Assembly (NCBI GenBank): GCA_014380485.1
Contig: JACMJU010000140.1
Location: forward strand, 1-34,181
Reading direction: 5' to 3'
Length of the DNA stretch: 34,181 nt
Source: Methyloceanibacter sp.
GTDB lineage: Bacteria; Pseudomonadota; Alphaproteobacteria; Rhizobiales; Methyloligellaceae
Each line of letters begins with the position of its first letter. Position 1 is the first letter of the stretch. Position numbers and translations under genes: made by a program. Positions 10,044 to 16,952 of this stretch are shown here, piece by piece. Below the pieces are notes generated by a model. That model saw only the letters and a list, made by a program, of their open reading frames with translations, was not told the DNA's origin and searched no databases.

Positions 10044-10922
10044 TCAAATGCGGGGCTGCCGGCGACCCGGCAGCCGCCGCACGCAACTCACCTCATAACC
10101 CGCCGCCTTGATGCGTTTCTTAGCGCGCGCGAAGGGCTCGGCCTCGACCGCCATGTGGAACGCATTGGCGTGGAGGAAGTCCTTGGCGCTCGTCATGATG
10201 CCGACATGGCCCTCCCAGAAAACGAGATCGCCGCGGCGAAGCCTCGCGCCTCCTCTCCATTCGATGGCGCGGCCGAGCTCCGCCGCCTGCATGTCGGCAT
10301 CGCGTGGTGCTGATTGGCCTGCCGCCTCGAGGGCGAGCTGCACCAGACCCGAGCAGTCGAGGCCGATGCTTGTGCGTCCGCCCCACAGATAGGGGGTGCC
10401 GAGAAACGCCTCGGCCACCGCGACAAAATCGGGTTCGGTTGAGCCGATCGGCGCGGCATGAGCGGCGAAGACATAGCCGCCGCCGGCAAGGGCGAGGAAT
10501 TTGCCCTCCGCGCGTTCGCAGGCGATGCGCGCGTTCACGCTGAGCAAGGCCAAAGGCGGCGTCTTGCCGTCGGGCTCCGGGTAGACATAGCTGCGCAGTG
10601 CCGCGATCCGATGCGTCGGCGTCACCAGGTGCCGCGTCAAGCCTTCGCTCGGCACGTAGCCGACATAGAAGTCGCGGGAAAGCTGAACCCAGGCCCAGCC
10701 CTCGCTCTCGTCGTAGACGGTCGCGGTCTCGCCGAGCAGCACCTCGGTGTCGAGCCTCGCATCGAAACGCGGTTCCCGGCGCAGAGGCAGGAAGGGGGCG
10801 CTGACTTGGCGGGGCTCCCCCTTAGCGAAGCGCGGGGCCTCGACCAGCCCTCGCAAGGACTCGGCCGCGAGATCGCCGCGATAGGCATGGCGGCGCGGAT
10901 CGGGCAGCGCGGTGTCGCTCAC
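10044..10922 (-). CDS. NlpC/P60 family cysteine peptidase with SH3-like domains
   Basis: Peptidoglycan peptide hydrolase (C40 family) of 292 residues. The N-terminal portion, roughly residues 35-160, looks like two SH3-like wall-binding modules (e.g. GWAWVQLSRDFYVGYVPSEGL). The C-terminal catalytic domain follows. Catalytic Cys190 lies in GLDCSGLVQLAL, the histidine is H239 in GHVGIM, and H251 in FLHANAFH is the probable third residue. No signal peptide is seen, so it may act on imported muropeptides in the cytoplasm, as other signal-less NlpC/P60 enzymes do. It starts with GTG and overlaps the stop of the upstream aminopeptidase by four bases (GTGA). The pairing suggests joint breakdown of wall-derived peptides (inference). 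Confidence 0.9.
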   Translation of the reverse strand: MSDTALPDPRRHAYRGDLAAESLRGLVEAPRFAKGEPRQVSAPFLPLRREPRFDARLDTEVLLGETATVYDESEGWAWVQLSRDFYVGYVPSEGLTRHLVTPTHRIAALRSYVYPEPDGKTPPLALLSVNARIACERAEGKFLALAGGGYVFAAHAAPIGSTEPDFVAVAEAFLGTPYLWGGRTSIGLDCSGLVQLALEAAGQSAPRDADMQAAELGRAIEWRGGARLRRGDLVFWEGHVGIMTSAKDFLHANAFHMAVEAEPFARAKKRIKAAGYEVSCVRRLPGRRQPRI

Positions 10923-12346
10923 GCGTTTTCAAGCTCTCGGCGGAAAAAGTGGAACAGCGCGCGGGCCGCCTGCGGCTCGCCGCCTTTCGGCCGGCCAGGC
11001 TGCTCGCTCGGGACCCAGCCGAAAATGTCGAGATGGGCAAAGCGCTTGGCATTGCGCACGAAGCGCTTGAGGAACAGGGCGGCGATGATGGACCCGGCGA
11101 ACGACCCCTCGGCGATATGGCTCACATCGGCGACGGCGCTTTTGAGCAGCTTGTCATAGGGCGCCCAGAAGGGCATGCGCCAGAGAGGATCGCCGACTTC
11201 GCGCCCCGCGGCGAGAAGGCGCTGGGCCAAGTCGTCGTCGTCGGTATAGAGAGGCGGCAGATCGGGTCCGAGCGCGACCCGCGCCGCGCCGGTAAGCGTG
11301 GCGATGGTGACGAGATAGTCCGGCGCCTCCTCGTCGGCGAGGCTGATGGCGTCGGCGAGCACAAGGCGTCCCTCGGCATCGGTGTTGCCGATCTCGACCG
11401 TCATGCCATTGCGGCTCGGCAGCACGTCGCCCGGCCTGAAGGCATTGCCGGCGATACTGTTCTCGGCGGCGGGGATCAGCACGCGGAGCCGCACCGGCAG
11501 CTTGGCGCGCATGGCGAGGAGCGCAAACGCAAGCGCCGAAGCCGCGCCTCCCATGTCCTTCTTCATCAAAACCATGGCGCTTGACGGCTTGATATCGAGC
11601 CCCCCGGTATCGAAACAGATACCCTTGCCGACGATCGTCACCTTGGGAGCGTGCTCGGAGCCCCAGCGCAGATCGATGAGACGGGGGCTGCGGTCGCTCG
11701 CCCGTCCCACGGCGTGGATCATCGGGAAATTGTCCGAGAGCAGGCCCGAGCCTTCGGTGACCTTGACGCTGCCGCCGAAGGCGGTGGCTAGCTCGCGGGC
11801 GGCGCCCTCAAGCTCGGCGGGGCCGAGATCGTTGGCCGGCGTGTTGATGAGATCGCGGCCGAAATAGAGCGCCTCGGCAAGCGCGAGCACTTGGTCGCGG
11901 TTCGCACCCTCCGGCAGCACCAGGCGTCTCTGCTTGTGCGCGTTTGCCGTCTTGTAGCGGGTGAAGGAATAGCTTCCGGCGAGGAAACCCAGGGCCGCAA
12001 GCTCGGCATCGGGAAGCGGCGAAGCGAAGCGATAGTCGCCCTCAGGCAGCTTCGCGGCAAGGACGCCGGTCAGAAGCGGAACTTGCGCCGCCCAGTCGTG
12101 GCCGCCGGTCCCGAGCAAGACCCCGCCGATGCCGCCGCGCCCGTCCGGAAGAAGGAGCACCGAGCCCTGCTTGGCGGTCCAGCCTTGCGCCTCGACCCAG
12201 CTGCGATCGGCCTCACTCAACCCGTCCAGCGCGGGGTCGTCGGCGGAGGCGATGAGGCGGCACGGCACGGAAGCGGCGCCCGCCGGAAGAAGCAGGTTCT
12301 CCAATCCGCGGCGCGTTGCCTCGAGCGTCGTCGCTTTGCTGGTCAT
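10919..12346 (-). CDS. M17 leucyl aminopeptidase family protein
   Basis: Cytoplasmic two-metal aminopeptidase of the M17 family, 475 residues. The metal and catalytic block VGKGICFDTGGLDIKPS places the conserved lysine at 241 and an aspartate at 246. It is followed by MKKDMGGAA (262-269) and the family signature NTDAEGRL (321-328) with its conserved Asp, Glu and Arg. It removes N-terminal residues from peptides. The N-terminal 150 residues form the less conserved M17 N-terminal domain. This is the shorter branch commonly annotated simply as leucyl aminopeptidase family, so the symbol pepA is not given. It is the first gene of a two-gene operon with the NlpC/P60 peptidase and is divergent from the GST gene across 59 bases. 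Confidence 0.93.
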   Translation of the reverse strand: MTSKATTLEATRRGLENLLLPAGAASVPCRLIASADDPALDGLSEADRSWVEAQGWTAKQGSVLLLPDGRGGIGGVLLGTGGHDWAAQVPLLTGVLAAKLPEGDYRFASPLPDAELAALGFLAGSYSFTRYKTANAHKQRRLVLPEGANRDQVLALAEALYFGRDLINTPANDLGPAELEGAARELATAFGGSVKVTEGSGLLSDNFPMIHAVGRASDRSPRLIDLRWGSEHAPKVTIVGKGICFDTGGLDIKPSSAMVLMKKDMGGAASALAFALLAMRAKLPVRLRVLIPAAENSIAGNAFRPGDVLPSRNGMTVEIGNTDAEGRLVLADAISLADEEAPDYLVTIATLTGAARVALGPDLPPLYTDDDDLAQRLLAAGREVGDPLWRMPFWAPYDKLLKSAVADVSHIAEGSFAGSIIAALFLKRFVRNAKRFAHLDIFGWVPSEQPGRPKGGEPQAARALFHFFRRELENA

Positions 12347-12405
12347 GGCTGGGCTTTAGAACCGGACTTGATGGGGCGGCGCATTAATGGCAGGGGAGGC
12401 TTGGC

Positions 12406-13119
12406 ATGACAATGGCGGAAGCTCGGGGCATGACGGCGTTTGGCTACACGCTCGTGATCGGCGACAAGAACCTCTCTTCATGGAGTTTGCGGCCCTGGCT
12501 CGCGCTCAAGCAGTGCGGCATCCCTTTCGCCGAGGCGCGCATCAGGCTGAGGCAGCCGGACAAGAAGACCGAGATCTTGCGCCACTCGCCGTCGGGCAAA
12601 GTGCCCGCGCTCAAGACCAAATGGGGCGTCATCTGGGATAGCATCGCCATTCTCGAATTTCTCGCCGAGCGTCATCCCGAATGTGCGCTGTGGCCGCGCG
12701 AAGAGGAGGCGCGCGCGGTCGCGCGCAGCATCTCCGCCGAAATGCATGCGGGTTTCGCCACGCTCCGCCATGAAATGCCCATGGACCTTCTCGGCCGATT
12801 ACCCTCCCCGCCCGTCGATGCCGTGCTCGAATCCGAGATCAGGCGGATCGCCGCGATCTGGACGGACACGCGAGCGCGTTTCGGCAAGGGTGGCCCGTTC
12901 CTGTTCGGCGCCTTCTCCAATGCCGACGCCATGTACGCGCCGGTGGCGACGCGCTTCCGCACCTACGGCGTCGATCTCGCCCGCTATGGCGATGACGGCA
13001 CGGGCGCGGCTTACGCGGCCGCCCTCCTCGCGCTTCCGGCGATGGAAGAATGGACCGAAGGCGCGGTCGAGGAGACCCGAAGCCGCTTGCGTCAGACCGA
13101 GGACGAAGCACCAAAATAG
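12406..13119 (+). CDS. Glutathione S-transferase family protein
   Basis: Cytosolic GST-fold protein of 237 residues. The N-terminal thioredoxin-like domain starts TLVIGDKNLSSWSLRPWLALKQ, with a Ser-rich segment at the position of the catalytic Ser in this subgroup. It continues with the cis-Pro region SGKVPALK and the IWDSIAILEFLAE glutathione-binding stretch. The C-terminal all-helical domain follows (FLFGAFSNADAMYAPVATRF). The start at 12406 has a good GGGGAGG ribosome-binding site six bases upstream; ATG at 12430 is the alternative. The substrate is unknown. It ends two bases before the convergent prepilin peptidase gene. Confidence 0.92.
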   Translation: MTMAEARGMTAFGYTLVIGDKNLSSWSLRPWLALKQCGIPFAEARIRLRQPDKKTEILRHSPSGKVPALKTKWGVIWDSIAILEFLAERHPECALWPREEEARAVARSISAEMHAGFATLRHEMPMDLLGRLPSPPVDAVLESEIRRIAAIWTDTRARFGKGGPFLFGAFSNADAMYAPVATRFRTYGVDLARYGDDGTGAAYAAALLALPAMEEWTEGAVEETRSRLRQTEDEAPK

Positions 13120-13121
13120 GG

Positions 13122-13628
13122 TCAGAAGCCGAGCGCGGCCATGAAGGCGGTATCCGGATAAACCAGCAGGCCGGAGGCTGCGAGCGCGATACCGTAGGGG
13201 ACGCCCTCATTTGGACTGTGCAGCCGGACCAGCCAGCCTTGGGAACTGAGCATCACCGGCAGGGGAAGGCCCCGCCAGAACAGGAGCAGGAGCGTGAGCG
13301 CGCCGCCGATCAAGGCGGCGTAGATCGTATAGGAGAGGACCGCTTCCGGACCGAGCCAGAGACAGGTGGCCGCAAACAGCTTGGCATCGCCCCCGCCGAT
13401 CAAGCCAAAGGAGAAGAGGACGAAAGCGACAGCGAGCGCGACGAGCGCGAGGGCGACATGGAGGCCGATATCCTGCCAGTCGAGGCCGGCCAGCGGCGCC
13501 ACCAAGAAGAAAAGAGCGGCCAGAGCCAAAGCGAGCCGGTTCGGAACCGTCATGGTCAGGAGGTCGGTGGCCGCTGCCAAGGCCATGGCGCCGGGAAAGA
13601 TCGTCAAGATGAGGAGATCTTTGATCAC
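13122..13628 (-). CDS. cpaA: A24 family prepilin peptidase (CpaA/TadV type)
   Basis: Short polytopic aspartic protease of 168 residues, the length of the CpaA/TadV group, which lacks the N-methyltransferase domain of PilD. Both catalytic aspartates are visible: AATDLLTMTVPNR after the first helix, and the GGGDAK (GxGD) motif around residue 80. It would cleave the leader of Flp-type pilins or pseudopilins at the inner membrane. The gene starts with GTG, which includes the whole first helix. No other tad/cpa pilus gene is in the window, so it appears to be an orphan here. The symbol is by similarity of type only. Confidence 0.85.
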   Translation of the reverse strand: MIKDLLILTIFPGAMALAAATDLLTMTVPNRLALALAALFFLVAPLAGLDWQDIGLHVALALVALAVAFVLFSFGLIGGGDAKLFAATCLWLGPEAVLSYTIYAALIGGALTLLLLFWRGLPLPVMLSSQGWLVRLHSPNEGVPYGIALAASGLLVYPDTAFMAALGF

Positions 13629-13679
13629 CGACGGTTCTTAGCGCTGATCGTTAGGCAAGGCCCGAGTGTGACGGCCGAG

Positions 13680-13693
13680 CGCTGAACGCAGCG
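13680..13693 (-). terminator. Short hairpin directly after rimO stop
   Basis: CGCTG/CAGCG with an AACG loop abuts the rimO TAA. The five-base stem is GC-rich but no T-run follows on the minus strand, so termination is only possible. Confidence 0.2.
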
Positions 13694-15091
13694 TTAATGC
13701 GCGCGTCCCTGCGGCGCCCCGGCGGCGTGCCGCCCTACTTCAGGCGACTTGGTGCCTGCGCGGACCCGCCGGGCGAAAAGATCGTAAGGGTCGGCTCCCT
13801 CGACCAGCACGCTCAGGCGGTCCCCCGGTCTTAGGTCTTTCTCCCCGTTGAGATAGACATTCCCGTCGATTTCCGGCGCATCCCAATGCGAGCGGGCGAT
13901 GGCGCCCTCCTCGTCGATGCCGTCGATGAGGACCTCGATGGTCTTGCCCACGCGGCCGGCGAGCAGCTCTGCGCTGATCTTTTGCTGGTGCTCCATGAGG
14001 CGGTCATAGCGCTCGGCCTTGATCTCTTCCGGCACCTGAAGGGCAAGCGCATTGGCGGCGGCGCCGGCGACGTCCTCATATTTGAAGCAGCCCACCCGTG
14101 CGAGTCTCGCCTCGGCGAGCCAATCGAGAAGCTGCGCGAAATCGTCCTCGGTCTCGCCGGGGAAGCCGACGATGAAGGTCGAGCGTATGGCAAGGTCGGG
14201 ACAGATCGCCCGCCAGCGCGCGATGCGCTCCAACGTCTTCTCTTGATGGGCGGGGCGCCGCATCGCCTTCAATACCGTGGGGCTCGCATGCTGAAAGGGA
14301 ATGTCGAGATAAGGCAGCACTCTGCCCTCCGCCATCAGCGGCAGAACGTGGTCCACATGGGGATAGGGATAGACATAGTGCAGCCGCACCCACACGCCGA
14401 GCGAGCCGAGAGCTTGGGCAAGACTGAGAAAGCGCGTCTCGTAATCCTGGCCGCGCCACGCACTCTTGGCGTAACCGAGGTCGAGCCCATAGGCGCTCGT
14501 ATCCTGCGAGATGACGAGAAGCTCCTGGACGCCGGCGGCAACGAGGCGCTCGGCCTCTCCCATGACGTCGCCCAGCGCCCGGCTCTTGAGCCGCCCGCGC
14601 AAGCTGGGAATGATGCAGAAGCTGCACGCATTGTTGCAGCCTTCCGAAATTTTCACATAGGCGTAGTGGCGGGGCGTGAGTCTCACCCCTTGCGGCGGCA
14701 CGAGATCGAGGAAAGGGTCGTGCGGCCGCGGCACCGCCTTATGGATCTCCTCGACCACGGCTTCATATTGGTGCGGGCCGGTGATGGCGAGGACTTGCGG
14801 ATGGGCCGCGCGAATGCGCTCGGACTCGACGCCGAGGCAACCGGTGACGATGACGCGGCCGTTCTCGGCCAAGGCCTCCCCGATCGCCGCAAGCGATTCC
14901 TCCTTGGCGCTGTTGAGGAAACCGCAAGTGTTGACCACGACCGCGTCGGCGCCCTGATAGCTCGCGGAGAGCTCATAGCCTTCGGCGCGAAGCCGCGTAA
15001 TGATGCGCTCGGAATCGACCAACGCCTTGGGGCAGCCCAGGCTGACGAAGCCGATCTTTGGCGCCGCCGCTCTTTCGGGAGTATCGCTCAT
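13694..15091 (-). CDS. rimO: Ribosomal protein S12 methylthiotransferase RimO
   Basis: Radical-SAM enzyme of 465 residues that methylthiolates the conserved aspartate of ribosomal protein S12. The N-terminal UPF0004 domain carries the three auxiliary-cluster cysteines: C20 in [13 protein letters not shown]56 in NTCGF and C85 in [17 protein letters not shown] is characteristic of RimO rather than MiaB. The radical-SAM CxxxCxxC is C152/C156/C159 in [12 protein letters not shown]-terminal TRAM-like domain follows ([19 protein letters not shown]). ATG at 15091 is preferred to the track start at 15169 because family members begin close to the first motif. There is no Shine-Dalgarno sequence before it, but a -10-like element lies just upstream, so the message may be leaderless. 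Confidence 0.95.
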   Translation of the reverse strand: MSDTPERAAAPKIGFVSLGCPKALVDSERIITRLRAEGYELSASYQGADAVVVNTCGFLNSAKEESLAAIGEALAENGRVIVTGCLGVESERIRAAHPQVLAITGPHQYEAVVEEIHKAVPRPHDPFLDLVPPQGVRLTPRHYAYVKISEGCNNACSFCIIPSLRGRLKSRALGDVMGEAERLVAAGVQELLVISQDTSAYGLDLGYAKSAWRGQDYETRFLSLAQALGSLGVWVRLHYVYPYPHVDHVLPLMAEGRVLPYLDIPFQHASPTVLKAMRRPAHQEKTLERIARWRAICPDLAIRSTFIVGFPGETEDDFAQLLDWLAEARLARVGCFKYEDVAGAAANALALQVPEEIKAERYDRLMEHQQKISAELLAGRVGKTIEVLIDGIDEEGAIARSHWDAPEIDGNVYLNGEKDLRPGDRLSVLVEGADPYDLFARRVRAGTKSPEVGRHAAGAPQGRAH

Positions 15092-15098
15092 TGGGGCG

Positions 15099-15127
15099 CT
15101 TATAAGCGAGCGGCGCGGTCCCGTCGA
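15099..15127 (-). promoter_or_regulatory. Candidate rimO promoter overlapping a 12-bp palindrome
   Basis: On the minus strand TCGACG (15127-15122) and TATAAG (15104-15099) are 17 bases apart, resembling a sigma-70 promoter. The -10 lies inside a perfect palindrome, CGCTTATAAGCG (15097-15108). The predicted transcript start falls at or one base before the rimO ATG. This is pattern-based inference. Confidence 0.4.
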
Positions 15128-15304
15128 CTGAGGAAAGTTTCGGTGAGACGGGAAGCAGATGGGCTTCAATTATGGGCCCGAACAGCCCTGGAATGTGATC
15201 GTGGGTTTCGTCACCGAACGATAATGGTTCGACCGCGTTAGTTCAGATAACCCTAGGCCCATCAGCCGGTTCTTGCCCGCTCCTGAGCAGCGAATGGCGG
15301 CCAT

Positions 15305-15505
15305 ATGGATCCCTTCCCCACAGTCTACCGCGGTTATGACATCCAAATTGTAGGCAAACACGCCTCCTGGAGCTTTCGGGCTCGACCGCAAAGACCCGAA
15401 TCTCCCATCCTGTCCCAAGCAGTCTTATCGTTCTACGCATCACGGGAGGCCGCCCTGACAGCGGCCAAGAAACGCGTCGACCATCTGCTGACGAATTATC
15501 CATAA
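15305..15505 (+). CDS. Small hypothetical protein, 66 residues
   Basis: Possible small gene starting at ATG 15305. The product begins MDPFPTVYRGYDIQIVG and ends in a helical, Ala/Lys-rich segment (SREAALTAAKKRVDHLL). The composition is protein-like, with balanced charged and aromatic residues rather than the Arg-rich make-up of shadow frames, and no other frame here is convincing. No signal peptide or membrane helix is present. The ribosome-binding site is weak. The general pattern (YRGYDI, then a W, then a helical tail) reminds me of short uncharacterised rhizobial proteins, but I cannot name a family. It is convergent with the next small gene, 15 bases away. Confidence 0.55.
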   Translation: MDPFPTVYRGYDIQIVGKHASWSFRARPQRPESPILSQAVLSFYASREAALTAAKKRVDHLLTNYP

Positions 15506-15520
15506 ACCGCTGCGGTGAAG

Positions 15521-15745
15521 CTAGGCCACGCGGCGCGAGGAACTCTTGGGAGGCGAGGCATTCGAGTTCGACATCCCACCCCACGTATGGAGCAATGCGC
15601 GATCGGCCTCAAACTGGTCAGCCAGTTTCAGCCAGACGTGGGCAAGTTTCGTGAAGTCATCTCGGGATTTTGGACTGGTCGCAGCCTGAGCAAATCGAAA
15701 ACACTCGGCCGCTTGGCGGCGGCATTCCTGGGGATCACCGGACAT
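15521..15745 (-). CDS. Small helical hypothetical protein, 74 residues
   Basis: Short cytoplasmic protein starting MSGDPQECRRQAAECFRFAQ. ATG at 15745 is chosen over the track start at 15799 because a strong GAGGAGG ribosome-binding site precedes it. The product is mostly helical (RDDFTKLAHVWLKLADQFEADRALL), with two cysteines spaced i, i+7 near the N-terminus and a low-complexity Ser-rich tail. It resembles a family of small uncharacterised proteins common in Bradyrhizobium and related genera, recalled from general knowledge, not searched. A perfect dyad with Crp/Fnr-box geometry lies 116 bases upstream of the start, next to the Crp/Fnr gene, so it is a candidate target of that regulator. Confidence 0.75.
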   Translation of the reverse strand: MSGDPQECRRQAAECFRFAQAATSPKSRDDFTKLAHVWLKLADQFEADRALLHTWGGMSNSNASPPKSSSRRVA

Positions 15746-15860
15746 CGCTCCTACCTCCTCGTATTGCAGGCGGGAGTGCGACTTACCTCTCTCAGCCACC
15801 GGACGCCTGGGGGATAGTGCCGATGGTCCTTAAAACTTAGCAGGCCGGCATTCCGGATGT

Positions 15861-15878
15861 CGGTAATGTAGATTACCG
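15861..15878. promoter_or_regulatory. Perfect dyad, candidate Crp/Fnr-type binding site
   Basis: CGGTAAT (15861-15867) and ATTACCG (15872-15878) form a perfect 7-bp inverted repeat with a four-base centre. Half-sites separated by four bases is the layout of FNR/FixK boxes, though the sequence is not the TTGAT-N4-ATCAA consensus. On the minus strand a TAnnnT -10-like hexamer (TAAGTT, 15839-15834) would place the dyad centre near -41.5, the class II activation position. The site lies between the Crp/Fnr gene and the small gene ending at 15521. A non-regulatory hairpin is the alternative. Confidence 0.4.
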
Positions 15879-15898
15879 GTAGTGCAATTTCGAGGGTC

Positions 15899-16612
15899 TT
15901 ACTGGTAGGTTTTTGGAAGACGAAAGGCGATCCGCTTCCGGACCAGCTGGTAGCATTCGCAAGACGCTTTCAGGAGACCTTCCCGGTCTAGCACGACGAT
16001 TTGCCTCTGGCCGGGCGCAACCAGGCCGGCCTTTTCCAACTCGCGCACAGCGTTCGTAATTGTCGGACGCTGTACTCCCAACATGTCAGCGAGCAGAGTC
16101 TGCGTGATCCGCATAACGTTGTCATCGGTTCGGTCATCCATCATGAGCAGCCATCGCGCCAGCCGCTGTTTCAGGCTATGTGTGCCGTTGCATGCGACCG
16201 ACACCAGCACTTGCTCCATGAAGGCTTCCACGTAGGCGTGCATCAGATTGCGGAAGGCCGGCATCGCCTTCATGGCTCGCAGGAATGCGCTGCGCGACAT
16301 CCTCGCGGCGCTGCCGGGGATCTGCACAAGAAACCGCACCGACGACTCTTCGTCGCCAAAGATGGCTTGAAACCCGGTGCAGCCCTCCCTACCGATCGTC
16401 GCCATCTCGATAATGCTCCCGTCCTCGTAAACCGCCACCACCGAAATAACGCCGCTGTCGGGGAAGAAGATTTCGTCAAGCGCACTGTCGGCGTCGAGGA
16501 GCACTTGGCCGCGCTCGCAAGGAACGGGATCGAGCTGTGTCATAATTCTCTTGAGATTGCTGGCGGAAAGCGCGAGCAGCAATCGGTTCCGGGGCCAGTT
16601 TGGCGGGCTCAT
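15899..16612 (-). CDS. Crp/Fnr family transcriptional regulator
   Basis: Transcription factor of about 237 residues with an N-terminal cyclic-nucleotide-binding-like barrel (VPCERGQVLLDADSALDEIFFPDSGVISVV) and a C-terminal winged helix. The recognition region is TQTLLADMLGVQRPTITNAVRELEKAGLV. There is no N-terminal cysteine cluster of the FNR type, so it is not an oxygen-sensing Fe-S FNR; the effector is unknown. ATG at 16612 begins MSPPNWPRNRLLLAL, which fits the family, but its ribosome-binding site is weak. GTG at 16681 preceded by GGGAG is the alternative and would add 23 residues. The gene has lower G+C than its neighbours (53% over 16081-16140, hand count). It sits upstream of a small gene on the same strand with a dyad between them. 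Confidence 0.9.
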   Translation of the reverse strand: MSPPNWPRNRLLLALSASNLKRIMTQLDPVPCERGQVLLDADSALDEIFFPDSGVISVVAVYEDGSIIEMATIGREGCTGFQAIFGDEESSVRFLVQIPGSAARMSRSAFLRAMKAMPAFRNLMHAYVEAFMEQVLVSVACNGTHSLKQRLARWLLMMDDRTDDNVMRITQTLLADMLGVQRPTITNAVRELEKAGLVAPGQRQIVVLDREGLLKASCECYQLVRKRIAFRLPKTYQ

Positions 16613-16952
16613 AAGCGATAAATGCGGTCGACCCCAGTCCGGTTGCGCAATGACCCACGGAGGCCGCTCTGCCCATTGCACTAAACTCCCGAGAGGTTCC
16701 TGCCTGAACGCGCGTACCCACGCGGACAGCGATGTTTTGGGCGCCCCCCCGCCCCCTCATACGACGAACAGGAACGGCGATGTATGCCCGGATGCGGATC
16801 CTAAAAACACCGGAAATTGGTGGGGTGAGGTGCCATTCCCGGGGGTGGGTCTACATCGGCGCAAACACCACGCCGGCTCGAGCGCCGCCAGATCCCGCAC
16901 GAGATGAACGCCCGCAAACATAGTTAAGGGCCGGGGCACATCTCTTTTGCGA
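16613..16952. other. Intergenic stretch of about 340 bases
   Basis: This separates the AsmA gene end from the Crp/Fnr start; both genes are on the minus strand. It holds a run of seven C (eight G/C-only bases) near 16743, several short ORFs with implausible Arg/Pro/Cys-rich products, and presumably the Crp/Fnr promoter, but I could not identify a convincing -10/-35 pair. No tRNA, repeat or gene remnant was recognised. Confidence 0.6.

Noticed and set aside
15215-15231. CGAAC/GTTCG hairpin upstream of the small plus-strand gene
   Set aside because: A five-base stem with a seven-base loop is common by chance and no promoter context supports it.
13886-15241. 451-residue plus-strand frame opposite rimO
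   Set aside because: rimO is unambiguous on the other strand through its cysteine motifs; this frame has no family features.
16740-16757. C-rich tract as a phase-variation switch
   Set aside because: It is intergenic, interrupted, and not clearly placed at a promoter or in a coding frame.
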